From: Triatoma infestans
Lineage: Eukaryota > Arthropoda > Insecta > Hemiptera > Reduviidae
NCBI GenBank assembly: GCA_011037195.1
Contig: JAAEAF010014808.1
Coordinates: 1-64,000 of the forward strand
Reading direction: 5' to 3'
DNA length: 64,000 nt
The notes beneath the pieces were generated by a model, which was given only the letters and a program-made list of their open reading frames with translations, made no database searches and was not told where the DNA came from. Shown one piece after another: positions 33,751-45,599 of this stretch (positions are counted from its first letter, which is position 1; every line of letters begins with the position of its first letter). The translations under genes and the position numbers were made by a program.

Positions 33751-33954
33751 TTCAAGCAAAATTTGTCAACCAGAAATGTGACTCACTGAATGTTATTTTT
33801 TTTTCAGTTGTTCGCTCGCGTATCCTTGTAAACGGTTCCAACAACTTCCTTAAAAATCCGTATGATATTTACACAATACATTCCTAGTACTTTCGAATAT
33901 TAATTACACACATTCTCGGGAAAATTGATTTTTTGGGGGGTTCTGAAGGAACAG

Positions 33955-34870
33955 TAGATTAGATTAGATTCGAGCGGAGAGGGTAAGCCTCATTCCACTG
34001 CGACCTACAATAAGAGGTCTATTGTGGATCCCATAAAATTATTGCACATCCCTCAGCTTTGCCCTCTTAATCAGAACTGCGAAAGCTGAGAGCGGCTCTG
34101 TCATGAAGCTCATGGCTTCGGGATTGCTTGTCCCCAGTTGAAAAAAACCTTATCCTCGCCAGGCTGGTATACTCACAAAGAATGTGTGCCCGGGTTTCCT
34201 CCTCAGTCTTGCAGAATCAGCATAACATTGTTATCCGCAAGTAACAAGTGGTGCATGATGTGCCTATTCAGCCTACAACGCCCTTTAGTAGACCCACTAT
34301 TAGCCTTATATCCATTCGGCTATGACTCAGTAGATCCCTGGTGAATTTAGGCAAATGTCTCTTAATAAAGAGTTTTGCCTGCCTCTGTCTTGGTGTTCTC
34401 TCCCACCAGTGCAGACGCTGTAATTCCATTCAAACCTTGATAGAAGTTTGAATTAGGCTCTTGGACAACCCGCTGAAGGGTTCGGGGCATATAAAGGTAA
34501 CCTTCAAACCCTCCCTCGCCAAGGCATTCGCCCTCTCGTTGCCCAAAAACTCCGCATGAGCCGGCACTCAGGCGAGTGTCGCTTGTCCCGGGCACCCACC
34601 TCGGTTAGGGCAGTTAGGCTATCCCACAACAGTGTTGAGATTATTTGGTGTGAAGAAAGTGCCTTAATGGCTGCATGACTCTCGGAGTATATGGCCACTC
34701 TCCTACCATGTAACCTTGTCTAATAATCTCCTTAGCGCAGAGCTGTAGCGCCACAACTGAAAGTCTGTAGCGACTTCCCTAGGCTGGCCTTAATCTTTTG
34801 CTTTAGACCTGACCCTATAAAGGCCAGCTCCGACCCCAGAGCCGTCTGTATACCAGACTGAGGTATACAA
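33955..34870 (-). pseudogene. I/R1-type LINE, RNase H and C-terminal part
   Basis: Minus strand. RNase H begins with VWYTDGSGVGAGLYR (about 34870-34820; the aspartate of YTDGS is the first catalytic residue) and continues VAIYSESHAAIKALSSHQ (second aspartate changed to glutamate), LLWDSLTALTEVGARDK and a LGNERANALARE-like block. The C-terminal region holds TEEETRAHILC-like finger residues. Frames change several times. The element ends with an AATCT repeat (33955-33971). 5' truncated within RNase H. Confidence 0.8.
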
Positions 34871-34923
34871 TCACAATTTTTATATACATTACAGGTGTTA
34901 TCACAATTTTTATATACATTACA
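34871..34923 (+). repeat. tandem duplication, about 25 bp twice
   Basis: ATCACAATTTTTATATACAT plus TACAG occurs twice, separated by GTGTT. It lies at the 5' truncation point of the LINE. Confidence 0.75.
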
Positions 34924-34944
34924 GTCATTGCAATCATAATTTGT

Positions 34945-35150
34945 AAAATAAAGTAAAGTAATGCCTATTTTTTCAGGCGGGCTTAACGTCCAACTTCCAA
35001 ATTAGGTGTCGTGGACGGGGGCGGAAGCACCTACATTACTATTAACAATTTTAAAATCAATATAAAATTTAGCAGTTATACGCGGGACACGAACTGCGGT
35101 CCTCCCACTTACAAGTCCATGCTCATAACCACTACACCAACACCCGCCCC
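34945..35150 (-). mobile_element. tRNA-derived SINE family 2, with 15-bp target duplication
   Basis: GCAATCATAATTTGT occurs at 34930-34944 and 35151-35165. Minus strand: GGGGCGGGTGTTGGTGTAGT plus GGTTATGAGC (A-box-like), GCAGTTCGTGTCCC (B-box-like), a body with TATAACTGCTAAATTTTATA, GGTGCTTCCGCCCCCGTCC, and tail GGACGTTAAGCCCGCCTG then A-rich. It is distinct from SINE family 1. A second copy is at 39907. Confidence 0.85.
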
Positions 35151-35165
35151 GCAATCATAATTTGT

Positions 35166-36599
35166 TTCTATGTAATACTCGTACCTTCTTCAGGTATCGG
35201 AGGTAAACAAATGATGTTCAAATTATTGGTAATTTTATTTTATGAAGCTCTTGATTAATATATATGATAAATTTATATATTTTTCCTCTTTTTTTAGAAA
35301 CTTTACAAATATTCAATTCTGTTTTTTTTTTTTTTTGTTCACTTCGAAAATTAAGCAGGCTAAAAATTGAAGTTTACTACTTTTAGAAAGTAAAAATAAA
35401 GTTTCACTTTTACGATCTTGAATACATTCATTATCATATTTAAAATTATATATTATGTTTAACTCATTAAAAAATAAATAAATAATATTGCTAGTTTTTT
35501 ATTACTCATAAAAAAAAAAAATTGAGGTTTAGGTATAAAAAATTGCTTAAAGAAAATATAATATTATGTTCAACCAAATATTGTTGTACAAATGAAACAC
35601 ACGCACACACATATACGTATATATAATATAATAGTGTGCCCATGTGTGAGACAGGCTTTGAGGCTTGTTAAGTGTCCATTATATTCTAGAGAAGGGCAAT
35701 TAAACCATAGAAACGCATAAAAAAAAAAGCTCGTAAACTGGCGTTCATCCTTGAATTTTTGGTTGTTAATTTTTATTTTTTATTTTTATTTATTTTTATT
35801 TTAAAGATAGGGATCCTAGTTAGATATTTAGTGTTACGTTCTTATTGTATGGTGCTTTCATTTTTTTTTTCATTTTTTTTAATTTTATTTCCAAAGTGTT
35901 ATGCCTAAAAAGTTTCAATTTTTAAATGATAGAAATCTTACGAAGCATCCTTATAGCGTATATGTTGATCTTTTAATCTAGGTACTTTTGATATTTCAAG
36001 TATTAAAATAAATACTTAATTGAATTACATAAGTTTTATGTGTAAATTCCATTTTAAATTGTTTCGAAGTCCCTGAGTATTAAAAAATGTTATTTAGTAA
36101 ATGGTATGTGTATTTGTGGTTTGGTATGTGATATTTAACAATATAAAAAAGGAAAACTGTAGTTAGTCTTTACGAGATATTCCAATTTTGGAATAGAAAT
36201 TTTGGAACAACAATGATTGAATATATTAGTTTTGAGAAGATTTGACTTAGACCATGATTGGGCAACCATGGGACGGCACTCCTCCATGACTGGAATGATA
36301 AGGGATCGCGAACGTAAATATGATTCAATTTACATTGTAAGAAAATATGTTATTTATGATTCTTTCAATGTAATTCAGTTCTCAATTTTCCTGTGTTTAA
36401 ACGCCTTCAATTTCAGTTTGAACAAGATAAAATGAATATAACACTTTTATTACACTAAATAAATATTTTTAGTTTCATAAAAAAGGAAGCAGATGGGATT
36501 GATAAAGGATAATGTGAAATATTTCCCTGCCTTTATGATTTTATCGATGGTATAAATTTGTATAGAATATAATTTAAAACTATCTGCAAATCACACACC
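35166..36599. other. no gene
   Basis: Very AT-rich, with T and A tracts. Nothing recognised. Confidence 0.6.
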
Positions 36600-37137
36600 T
36601 AACTTTTCTTCACGAACTAAAATTTGGTCAATTTTTGGTGCCGGTATACTGTGCGCTCAACCAGCCCTAATGATATCTACTGTATAAAATATATGCTCTA
36701 CCCTAGTAAGTATAACCTTACTAGAGTGTAACCGTAGTAAGTATAATCTTACTGGAATAAAGCATTCAGTAATCTCTTTTACGGGGTGTTCCGCCCTCCG
36801 TACCACCCGTTGACCAAAAATAAAAAAATACCCTTAGCCGGTCAAACTCGTAAATAAGTGGATCACTGTCCTATTTTCGTGCGCTTACTGTCTTGAGGAA
36901 TGACCAAAAGTGAAGTTCAACCGTGATAATAAATGTTGCATATGCATATGGGTCCGCAAAGCTGGATAACAACGGCGATGGAATGGGTGTTTACCCATCG
37001 CAGCATGCATATTTTAGCCTAATATGCATGCTATGACGGATATAATATCAGATGTGATAGACAGTGCATACTAAACCAGAATCATGACGGTAGAGGGCAC
37101 ACTGTACTAAAATGGCCGGTAGCAGCATCCAATTTTC

Positions 37138-37326
37138 TTATAGTACAGCGCACACTATACCAGCACCCAATTTTCTTATAAAGATTGTAAGAGTGTTGTG
37201 AGGAGATGAGTGAGTTTCTGGCGTAATTGTTGTTGAAATATGCTTTATTCTTTCAGCAAAAGCTTCCAGAGTTTCTGATGGATTTTGTTGCAAGCTCGTT
37301 ATTTGCTGCAACAATACCACGGCCAT
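37138..37326 (-). pseudogene. Gag fragment
   Basis: Minus-strand frame of 62 codons: LLQQITSLQQNPSETLEAFA then ERIKHIS, which is the LxxLxQ.PGE.L..F..R block of retrotransposon Gag. After about 33 codons the frame runs into the inverted copy of the neighbouring Pol segment, so the rest (from ITPETHSS) is not Gag. Confidence 0.5.
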
Positions 37327-37330
37327 AATA

Positions 37331-37630
37331 TTGACACAACATGACAGTCTACCTACTGGAATTTACTTACCCCACACACTGACTAACGTACATAACAATG
37401 CTTGTGCCATAACATTAATAAATACAACACAACATGAAATCTGCATCACAAAACATTTTCCAATTGCATACATTCAATACAACCCTGAGACGTACAACTC
37501 ATCAAACAAACATACCATAAATTCTATTCAACAACTCTCGCACGAACAAAAAACACAATTACAAGCCTTTCAACAACAATTACGCCAGAAACTCACTCAT
37601 CTCCTCACAACACCTTTACAAAGATTATGA
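37331..37630 (+). pseudogene. Pol fragment between protease and RT, gypsy-like
   Basis: 99 codons: LPTGIYLPHTLTNVHNNACA then ITLINTTQHEICITKHFPIA, then Q-rich sequence ending QKLTHLLTTPLQRL. The GIYVPHTL....AITLVNTT pattern occurs in the protease-RT linker of Ty3/gypsy-type Pol. No catalytic residues are in this piece. Confidence 0.5.
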
Positions 37631-37640
37631 GTGGATACGT

Positions 37641-39900
37641 AATCCCATTGATACAGATATAAATGACAATAAATCAGAAAAAAAGTGATAAGGAAAGTTT
37701 AATTGATTTAGCAAATGATTTGATTTTTAAAGATCGCTTTAAATAGAGAATCTTTAGCAACTTTCGGGTATCATTAAATAATGAATATCGTTTAGCGGCT
37801 TGGGAATCTATACGAAAATCACAACATTCTACTTTGAGGCTTTGTTGCTGCTTATTTGACAGGGTAACTTGAGCCTCTAAATTTGGGAGCTTATTTTGGG
37901 AGCCCAGCAGAGCCATTAATACAAAATGTAGATACACCCAGTGTTCCTGAGAATATCTCCCTGCTTTCATCTCTATAAAGAATTATTTTTAACTCCTTTT
38001 GGGTCACGACATGCTCTACACAAATTGAAGGAGCAAAGTCAGATTGTTAGGTTTGTACTTTTCTATATAGAGCAAAGAGAAATATTCACGCTATTACCGA
38101 AATATTCTGTATGTTTTTTCAATCCGCTTGCCTTTAATAGCCAGGTAGTTTATGTTGATAATCTTGAGTTAAAATCAAACTTGCTTTGTCCAAGAAAATT
38201 AAGTTATTATCTTCGAAATAATAATTTTTCTAATATAAAATCTTATTAAAAATATTCCTGGAAGAGGGCACGAATTTGTACTTTAATAAAAATTAGTGGT
38301 GCGATTCAAAAAAGTTACCTCACCCCTGGGCTTAGACCAGTGTCCTACGGTCAAATAGATATCTGGCAGTTATGATTTATTTGCGCTTAGTAGTTTATTT
38401 CTGTTTTGTTTCTAAACTCAGATTCTTCTAAACTGTTCTACGATTGCCTATCAACATTGACTTTAAAAGTTAACGAAGCTTTTGAATTGTATTTGAGAAT
38501 CACTTTTTTTGGGAACCGGTGATATATAATGATGGAGCTGCAATATAAGGCTTCCCATTAAAAAGCGTCCTAGTATAATGTGTGGTTCCACCAACTATAT
38601 TAACGACAAGGAAACATTTTGTAAAAGTTACTGGTGGGAAGACATGATCTCATTTTATTAGACTAATGAGAATGGCAATAATGGGGTATAGAACGAATGA
38701 CTCAATCAGATAAATATTTTGTATTAATTAAAAGTGTTTCTATCAAGACGGCAAATTCACCTAGTACTGCCATATACCTTAGCACAACAGCCCACTCATT
38801 CAACCATTTTGCCACACCAAAATCAATCTAAAAATTCATATAATATCACTAACTTTTAATTCATGGAATCCTATAGGAAAAGCATTTTAGATAAATCAAT
38901 GAGAATCAAATATAAATCATATGTGGCACTCTAAATTTATTATTTAATTTTTCTAACATCCATCGCCGAGGTCGCTATCGTTCCCAGACATGGGAAGAAA
39001 ACAATGAATAAGTATTTTTGGAGGGACCTTTAATTTATTATATTTCTATGTCATTATGTCCAGTACATTTTATTTCTAAAAGGAGTTGTAGGGGCATTGG
39101 ATTGTACGGTGAAGAATTTTGGTTACAGTGATTAGAACATATATATAGGAGCTATTTAGAACGTTTAGCAGTGACCCACAATCCTCGATTCAAAACAGTT
39201 TAAAAGCTTTCTTATCTGTACAATATTTTGTCAATATCAAATTTTGTTGTACTCTCCAATAAACCAAATAAAGGTGAAGGATTACGATTTCTAAGTTCCA
39301 TGGTGAATTTCAAAGGCAAAAAATTCTTATCATCTCTTACTGCTGTAATGGAATTTAAGTGCAATCATTTCGAATTTTCGAAATTGAATTTTCATCAATA
39401 ATAGATGTTTTGAAGTCCTCTGAATTTGAATAAACGTTTTTTTAGCAAATAGTGCATGTGACTAAACTATATATACATTAATTTATTTAGATATTTACTA
39501 CTACATTGATAAATGAATATAATGATGATGTGAATATAATAGGGCGTGAAAATTATGTTGGGAGATCACTCCCACTGGAAAAACATCCTCAGATCCGCTG
39601 GATCTGGGATTTGTTTTGATTGCGTATTGCCACTAACTTTCCGGCTAGTTAGAGTTGAATAATGTTACTTTATTACACTAGTGAGAGAAAGTAATGGCTG
39701 CTTTAACATTTTGTCACTTGTGTTTAAAAATAGTACTTCACTCATTACTTTTGATTTAATAATTTGTCACATTATTATAGGGTTGCATAAAAAGTAATAT
39801 TAAGTATTCAACTATAACTAACCTGACATTGAATGTAATTCAAAAAATCGCAAATAACAAAAAATTTCAGTTTATACCAAAAAAAGCAGTTTTTAGAGAG
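37641..39900. other. no recognised gene; two unassigned open frames
   Basis: Overlapping 98- and 102-codon frames (37674-37970 minus, 37941-38249 plus) have mixed composition, but I recognise neither. Plus-strand pieces between 37680 and 39400 read intermittently like decayed coding sequence (LIDLANDLIF, then EYRLAAWESIRKSQHS), possibly one old element. I cannot name it. Confidence 0.4.
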
Positions 39901-39906
39901 AGGGAG

Positions 39907-40107
39907 TATTTGCCTACATTTTTAGGCGGGCTTAACGTTCAACTACCAAATTAGGTGTCACGGACGGGGGGCGGGGGCGGAAGCACCTATTTTACCATTA
40001 ATATTTTTTAAACGAATATAAAATTTAGCAGTTATATGCGGGACTAGAACTGGGGCCTCCCACTTACAAGAAGATACTCATAATCACTACACCAACACTC
40101 GCCCCGC
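39907..40107 (-). repeat. SINE family 2 copy
   Basis: Minus strand: GCGGGGCGAGTGTTGGTGTA plus GTGATTATGAG, GTTCTAGTCCCGC, TATAACTGCTAAATTTTATA, GGTGCTTCCGCCCCCG and GAACGTTAAGCCCGCCT. Flanked by GA-rich sequence on both sides (39895-39903 and 40107-40127), which may be the target duplication. Confidence 0.8.
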
Positions 40108-40388
40108 GAGAGAGAGAAAGAGAGAGTGTTTTACTTGAATTAAAATGGTTCGTTCTGCAGCCTGCCTGACACTTTCCACAAACAAACAAAATTACTTTAC
40201 AAACTTAGGAAAATTTCAAATATTATTGTATCTAAATCATATGTTAAAACTAATTCTTATAAAGTCCTTGTACCATTCAAACTACCTACCCCTAATTTTG
40301 ACCTGTCAAGTTAAGAAATTATTTGATAGTCTGTTGTGTGAATCACATCCAAGAAGGATGCAATCTGCTGGCTTATGAAATATACTAA

Positions 40389-40951
40389 ACTTTATGCTCT
40401 TTTAAGAAAACACTGCTCTATGCGAAGGAAGCAACGGAAGTTAACCTAGTAATTTGTTCGGACTCGGAAAGTTCCTTGAAGAGTATTGAAAATAAATTTT
40501 CAAATGATCCCTTAGTCCATATGATCTATGAGCAGCTAAGAGAATTGCATAGACGAGGAAGAATTGTAGTATTTCTTTGGATTCCAAGTCACGTTGGGAT
40601 TGAAGGGAACGAGAAGGCAGACGAAGCAGTGAGAGCCGCTGCTTCACAAAGACCGGATCTGAATATACGAATCCGACCAGAGGACCTGAAATGTTTCGTA
40701 AAGAAAGTTATGAATGAAAAATGGCAAAAGAATTGGGAAACTACAGAAGCCAAATTAAAGGCAGTGATGCCTACAGTAGGAAGAAGGAAAACTGAGGCCT
40801 TAACAAGAAGAGAAGGGATGATATTGACGAGATTGAGAATAGGCCACACTCGTCTCACACACTCCTATTTATTGCAAGGGGAAAATCAAAAACAGTGCCC
40901 AAGATGTCAATCACGCCTCACAGTGAAACATATTCTTGAGGAATGCCCCTA
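40389..40951 (+). pseudogene. LINE RNase H and C-terminal zinc finger
   Basis: Open frame of about 187 codons entering at the truncation point, with no start of its own. RNase H: YAKEATEVNLVICSDSESSL (one catalytic aspartate in CSDSES), WIPSHVGIEGNEKADEAVR (the SHVGI..NE.AD block with the last catalytic residues). The C-terminal part RLRIGHTRLTHSYLLQGENQ is followed by CPRCQ...TVKHILEECP, the CCHC-type end of I, Nimb and R1-like elements. The TAG stop is at 40949-40951. The frame is intact here; the RT and endonuclease are missing because of truncation. RNase H would remove the RNA strand during retrotransposition. Confidence 0.9.
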
Positions 40952-41375
40952 GCTGCAGGGCTACCGAGATACAGTAGGTTTGCCTAATAACATGGTAGAT
41001 TTGTTAGGACCAGGAGTAAAATATAAATATCAACTGTTTAATTATTTAAAATCTTTAGATATTTACTTTAACATTTAGTTTTTGGTTTGTATATTGTTAT
41101 ATATTGTTTTTATTGTTATATATATTGTCTTTTATTTAGATGTAAGAGGAACGGGGTGCGAAGAATATAGAGTATTCCACCCCAATGGTGGTAGCTATGC
41201 ATAAATGTGTGTAAATGGTGTTTATTGTGGGATGAATGTATTTATGGAATGAGTGTGTTTATTTGTGTGACTCTCGTATGATAGAAATGTGTGGTTGTGT
41301 GGTTGAATGCCAAAGGCACTTTGTGAGGGCGCTAATGACCCTGGCAGTTGATGCGCCAAAAAAAAAAAAAAAAAC
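40389..41375 (+). mobile_element. I-type LINE, 3' end with poly(A)
   Basis: 5'-truncated within RNase H. After the coding part, the 3' UTR runs to GAGGGCGCTAATGACCCTGG and GTTGATGCGCC followed by about 17 A (41358-41374). This tail matches the tail of SINE family 1. Confidence 0.85.
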
Positions 41376-42377
41376 TTTTTTTCTCTTCAAAAACCTTTAT
41401 TTTAACGAAATAATATCAAATATTGAAATTTTTTTCTGAAGAGTTTATAATACGGCCTCGAATATATAATAAAGATCAATTTATAAAAAAAAAAAAAAAA
41501 TATTAATAAAATTTATAGTAACAATAATATTTTAAAATTACTAATATGTCCTTCATATTAGTTTATTAGCAGAAGTTTGTACAAAGTCGTCAAAATCTTG
41601 TTTACCAAATATTGAAGGACAACCGGCCAGTAAGTAAATGTATTCACTGACCCGTTATACATTAAATATCTTAAATATTCTTTCAAGTACATACCAACTA
41701 CGTAGTATTTAGAATAAAAAAAAAAAAAGAACAAAACAATTAAAGAAAAACAAAAAATAACTTATTAAATGGTGGTAACAAAGAATATAATTATTATTCA
41801 TTATTCCTTATATTATTTTTTAAAATTTATTATTTATTTTCAATTATTCTGAATTTGCAATTGTTATTTATTTCCTACTAATTGTTCCACGTTTGTTTAA
41901 GTTTATCTTCAAATATTTTGTACAATGATACATATAGGTTTGTATCAATAGTGTGCAAAGCAGGGATAATTTAAGGAAGATTCCCTTCTCACTGGAGATG
42001 GGCTAACGAGACTGAATCTTTACAATGCATCAATGAAAAAAAAGCTACTCAATTGGATCTCAATAAACGTGGATCTATCCACTAATTCAGTAAACTAGGT
42101 TCGTTATAATAATAATGGGATGTTTTTGGAATATAATCAATAAAGATTTTTACAGATAAATGAGATGGAAAATATATTTATTATCTGCAGAACATACAAT
42201 GTATTCACAAAAATTTCTTTGTACTTTTCCCGCTTGGGGCACAGCTGAAGGGAACATTTATTCATGTTCTGAAATTGTATAGAAGAGATTTCTATAATAT
42301 TCATACAAATGTCCATCTTTAAACCAATCTGACAATGAATCTTTCGTTTTTTTTTTTTAATTATAATTATTATTCCA
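41376..42377. other. no gene
   Basis: AT-rich, with A tracts at about 41488 and 41718. Nothing recognised. Confidence 0.6.
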
Positions 42378-43085
42378 TCTTCTGGTCATCTTATTCCTTT
42401 CTCTTCTACCGGCTACGCAGTGTGAGGAGGCAGTTTCTAGAGTTTGGCTCAATTGCATCTGTCCTGGGCTAACTCTTTCTACCCCAGGACAGATGCAATT
42501 GAGTCTTCTTTTCTTGACCTTCTGCGGTCAAGTCTTCTAATAGAGAATGCCTCTTTTACACTCACTATCTTTCCACTTTATCCGTGGTCCACCTTTTCCA
42601 CGTTTACACCTACTTTTCTTGCATCATAGGCATGACAGTTGATTCGGCCAGATTCATGCAAAGCAGGTGACCCAACCATTTCAGTCTGTGCTTCTCTATG
42701 ATTTCAATGGCGGCTTTATATCGAGGTTCAATCCATCGTGGTTTTTTCCTTCCAGTTTCTTCATTTATCTCATTTATATTGCTTGGATCATTGATGTATA
42801 TCAGGAACAAGAGGAATGTGCATTTATACACAGCCAGTTTTGTCTGTTTTGACACCTCACGCCAGTTCAGAAAGCCTCTTTTGACGCTGTTAAACATCCT
42901 GCTTGCTGGACTTACACGCTGCTATGTAATTTCTCTATCTATATATCCGTTTAAAGTTTACGGGCGTTCTCAGATATTTAAAATTTTCCACTTGCTGGAT
43001 AAACTCACCGTTTACCCTAAATGTTCTCAAATTTCTGTCATGGCTTTTTCCTTATCCTCGTTACATTCTGTTATTGTTGGATTTA
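42378..43085 (-). pseudogene. LINE RT thumb/C-terminal relic
   Basis: Minus strand. Near 42960 a QVENFKYL-like block (shifted), then RMFNSVKRGFLNWREVSKQT and KLAVYKCTFL (42900-42810), and IIEKHRLKWLGHLLCMN (42720-42650). This order (KYLG, RGFLNWREVS..TKL.VYK..F, then RLRWLGH..RM) is that of the RT C-terminal half in a widespread arthropod LINE group. The segment between 42820 and 42720 is deleted or replaced. A perfect 21-bp hairpin lies at 42448-42503. Confidence 0.7.
42448..42503. repeat. perfect 21-bp inverted repeat
   Basis: CTCAATTGCATCTGTCCTGG plus G (42448-42468) is exactly complementary to 42483-42503 with a 14-base loop. Confidence 0.9.
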
Positions 43086-43478
43086 TGCCTACTTATTTAT
43101 TTATTTATTGCCAGAAAAAGACTACAACATTATTGGCATGGTCACAAGTTACATTTTAATGTTAGCTAACAAAACTTTAAAGATACAAAGCTAATTTTGA
43201 AATATTCTTTTATATCATAAAGCGGGTGTGCTAATAACACTTCTTGACATTAAGTTTTCAAACACTTCAAATTATTATTTCTTATATTATCTCCTATGGA
43301 AGCAGATGTGAACTTTTGTCAAAACTGTTTCTATTTTGGACAAGATTATTATGCTTTCTAGTGAAATGATCATGAACGTGCGAAAAACATAGAAATTGGC
43401 CTTCATTGCACTTTATATGTAGATGAGGCGTTGAAAAATTAATATGGCTGGCATGCTGGATCTTCATGGTAATACACG
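43086..43478. other. no gene
   Basis: Nothing recognised. Confidence 0.5.
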
Positions 43479-43791
43479 AGTAACAGCAAGAGGAGCTCAG
43501 CAACCAAAGAGAGCAAGAGAAGCTCAACCACTCTCTCGGACTGAAGTTGGGAGAAGCGGTATAAATATAGCGCCGGACAGACAGTTAAACACAGTTCAAC
43601 ACGGTTGAAAACAGTTCAGTACATCAATCGCTACGTGTCATTCTCATACCACTCTACCTCAAACATTCCATCCATTGTAAAGTCCAGGCAGTCTGGTCTA
43701 TTTATTAATATAACAGTTAACCAGTGTTAACCAAGTCTTCTTCTTAACTCACCTACAAAACCAATTCTCTCCATCCAACACATCCATTACA
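43479..43791 (+). repeat. LTR family A, complete solo LTR
   Basis: 313 bp from AGTAACAGCAAGAGG (TG changed to AG) to CATCCATTACA, flanked by CACG (43475-43478 and 43792-43795). TATA box TATAAATATAG at 43560-43570, followed by TGTAAAGTCCAGGCAGTCTG. No primer site follows, so the element recombined to a solo LTR. Confidence 0.8.
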
Positions 43792-44389
43792 CACGTAATT
43801 GAACTGAAGATCTTTGTTATTTAGCAGCAAATGAAATCAAATCATTTCGATTTTTTAGTTAATATTAATTTTTTCAAGGTGTCTCAATAACAAAAGCATT
43901 CATCTATACTGGTTTCACTTTAGATAAAACAACGTTAAGCAATTTGTCTAATTAAACTTCATAAATGGACAGCATGGTTTGCTAATAACTCATGGTTTAC
44001 ACGGCCGTCTAACATTATTTCATTGATTTTAAATTTATTAAATATGAAAGAAAGTCATTAAATAGTAATAATAAAAATAATTAAATGAAAAAATTAAAAA
44101 TACATTACTCATCATTGATATTACTTTTACATCAGATCCTCCACTCATAATTCCAAGAGGCAAATTATATTAAAAACTACGATTTCTATTAATCGTTTAA
44201 TTCTCCTTAGTTTAATCATTTTCAGCAGTAGAAGCGTACATTATATTGGAAGACACTTTAGAGAGAAGCTCAACATCAGAGATCTACAGATCCTTACAAT
44301 AATCACTGTTCCCAAAATAATGTTATAATTAAAATGATAGACCTAAAATTCTTATATAACAAGATTATTTAAAATAACTGAAACCATTT
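43792..44389. other. no gene
   Basis: AT-rich; nothing recognised. Confidence 0.5.
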
Positions 44390-44600
44390 TTGACAAAAAT
44401 GTGGAAAACTGAAAACAGATGTAAATATATGAAATTGGAACTTCCGATTCATGGATTTCGACATAATCAAACATGACGAATTTCCTTATAAGAATCAAAC
44501 AGTGTATACAATTTGAGATTTTTCCGTTTTAACTTGGTTTTTCCGGTTTAAATAAGTTTGCCTTTAGCAAAAAAATATAAAGTTGAATATTTGGAATCTT
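44390..44600. repeat. palindromic element, decayed module
   Basis: CCATTTTTGACAAAAATGTGG, then TTGGAACTTCCGATTCATGG, resemble the interior module of the 16877-18958 element (CCATTTTTGAGAAAAT, ACTTCCGG). No termini. Confidence 0.4.
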
Positions 44601-44721
44601 GGTCATTGTTGTCTTGCCAAAATTAATACCATTAGAATATGTTTCTCTTTGCAGCTTCATTTAATTCTTTCTATATAAAAAAATATTCAAAGTAACTGAC
44701 ACTGGGGGCAGAAAAAACAGA

Positions 44722-44960
44722 TTTTTCTTTATTATTTGTTTTTTAAATGCACGCTGTTTTGTGCTAGTTGGTGCCCGGAGCCTACTCATTGCTCTGCCGA
44801 TCTACGAGTAATCATCTTTCGTTACTACAACACGCCCATCACCGACTACTGAGCTATAGAATTGCTAGGAAGATAAAAATGTAAGAGCAGCAATGCCTGG
44901 AATTGAACCCGTATCACCGCGTATATGTACAACGCGCTACTACTAAATTGTCGTCCCTAA
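44722..44960 (-). repeat. SINE family 1 copy
   Basis: Minus strand: GTAGTAGCGCGTTGTACAT head, B box GGTTCAATTCC, body with TTAC.TTTTTATCTTCC, CTATAGCTCAGTAG, and a degraded tail GGGCACCAACTAGC, ending A-rich. Confidence 0.7.
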
Positions 44961-45599
44961 ATTATAATATTATGTTTATCAAAATATAACCGACTAGTTA
45001 CCTTTTTTCAATCAATATACATCAGTTTTTAACCATTTTAATTTTCATCAACTCATTCATTAATTTGAATTTACTAACCAAATTATTAAAACTACAAACA
45101 ATTTATGCCAATATTTTTAAAATATAATAATGCATAGTGAAGTTGGCAAACCATATCCAGCACTTAATAATAATATGAAAAGGAATGTGTTCAATGTTCA
45201 TAGTTTATTGTAGTTTTAATAAAGTGCTGTTGCTGCTATGTTGTCCTGGAACCTTCCATTGGTGTCATACCTGAGACAGCGAACATTACCTCTAATATAA
45301 CGTACTTCTCTTGTCTGCACCTCGTCCACCTGGTAATGCTTGCTTCTCCACTTCCATTTTTTGTCCATGATATATGGTTTTCAATATTCATTTGAAGATT
45401 ATATGAAATCTTTTCGTAACCTTGGCAATTCTGGGTAATGATACTTAATCTGAAATTTGTTAGAAACAATATCCACAGTTATGTGGATGTAATTTATGTA
45501 ATTTATATTTACACCGGTTTAAGCATAACAGAAGCAAATTTGTTTAATTATTGACAATAGAAACCGGAGAGGAGAAGTCACTCAGTAGTGAAACCCCAA
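44961..45599. other. no recognised gene
   Basis: The 77-codon minus frame at 45236-45469 is not recognised. Confidence 0.45.

Larger units (their letters stand above)
36600..37640. mobile_element. rearranged Ty3/gypsy-like relic
   Basis: 36626-36665 (TTTTTGGTGCCGGTATACTG) and, inverted, 37145-37180 share the same sequence. A possible LTR 3' part with GTAAGTATAACCTTACTAG and AATAAA lies at 36700-36770. A Gag fragment on the minus strand and a Pol fragment on the plus strand meet at about 37326-37331. The two strands share an inverted 57-bp block. This is an inverted fusion, not a working element. Confidence 0.55.

Noticed and set aside
34870..34925. CRISPR-like direct repeats
   Set aside because: Only two units with a 5-base spacer in a eukaryotic transposon context; a tandem duplication.
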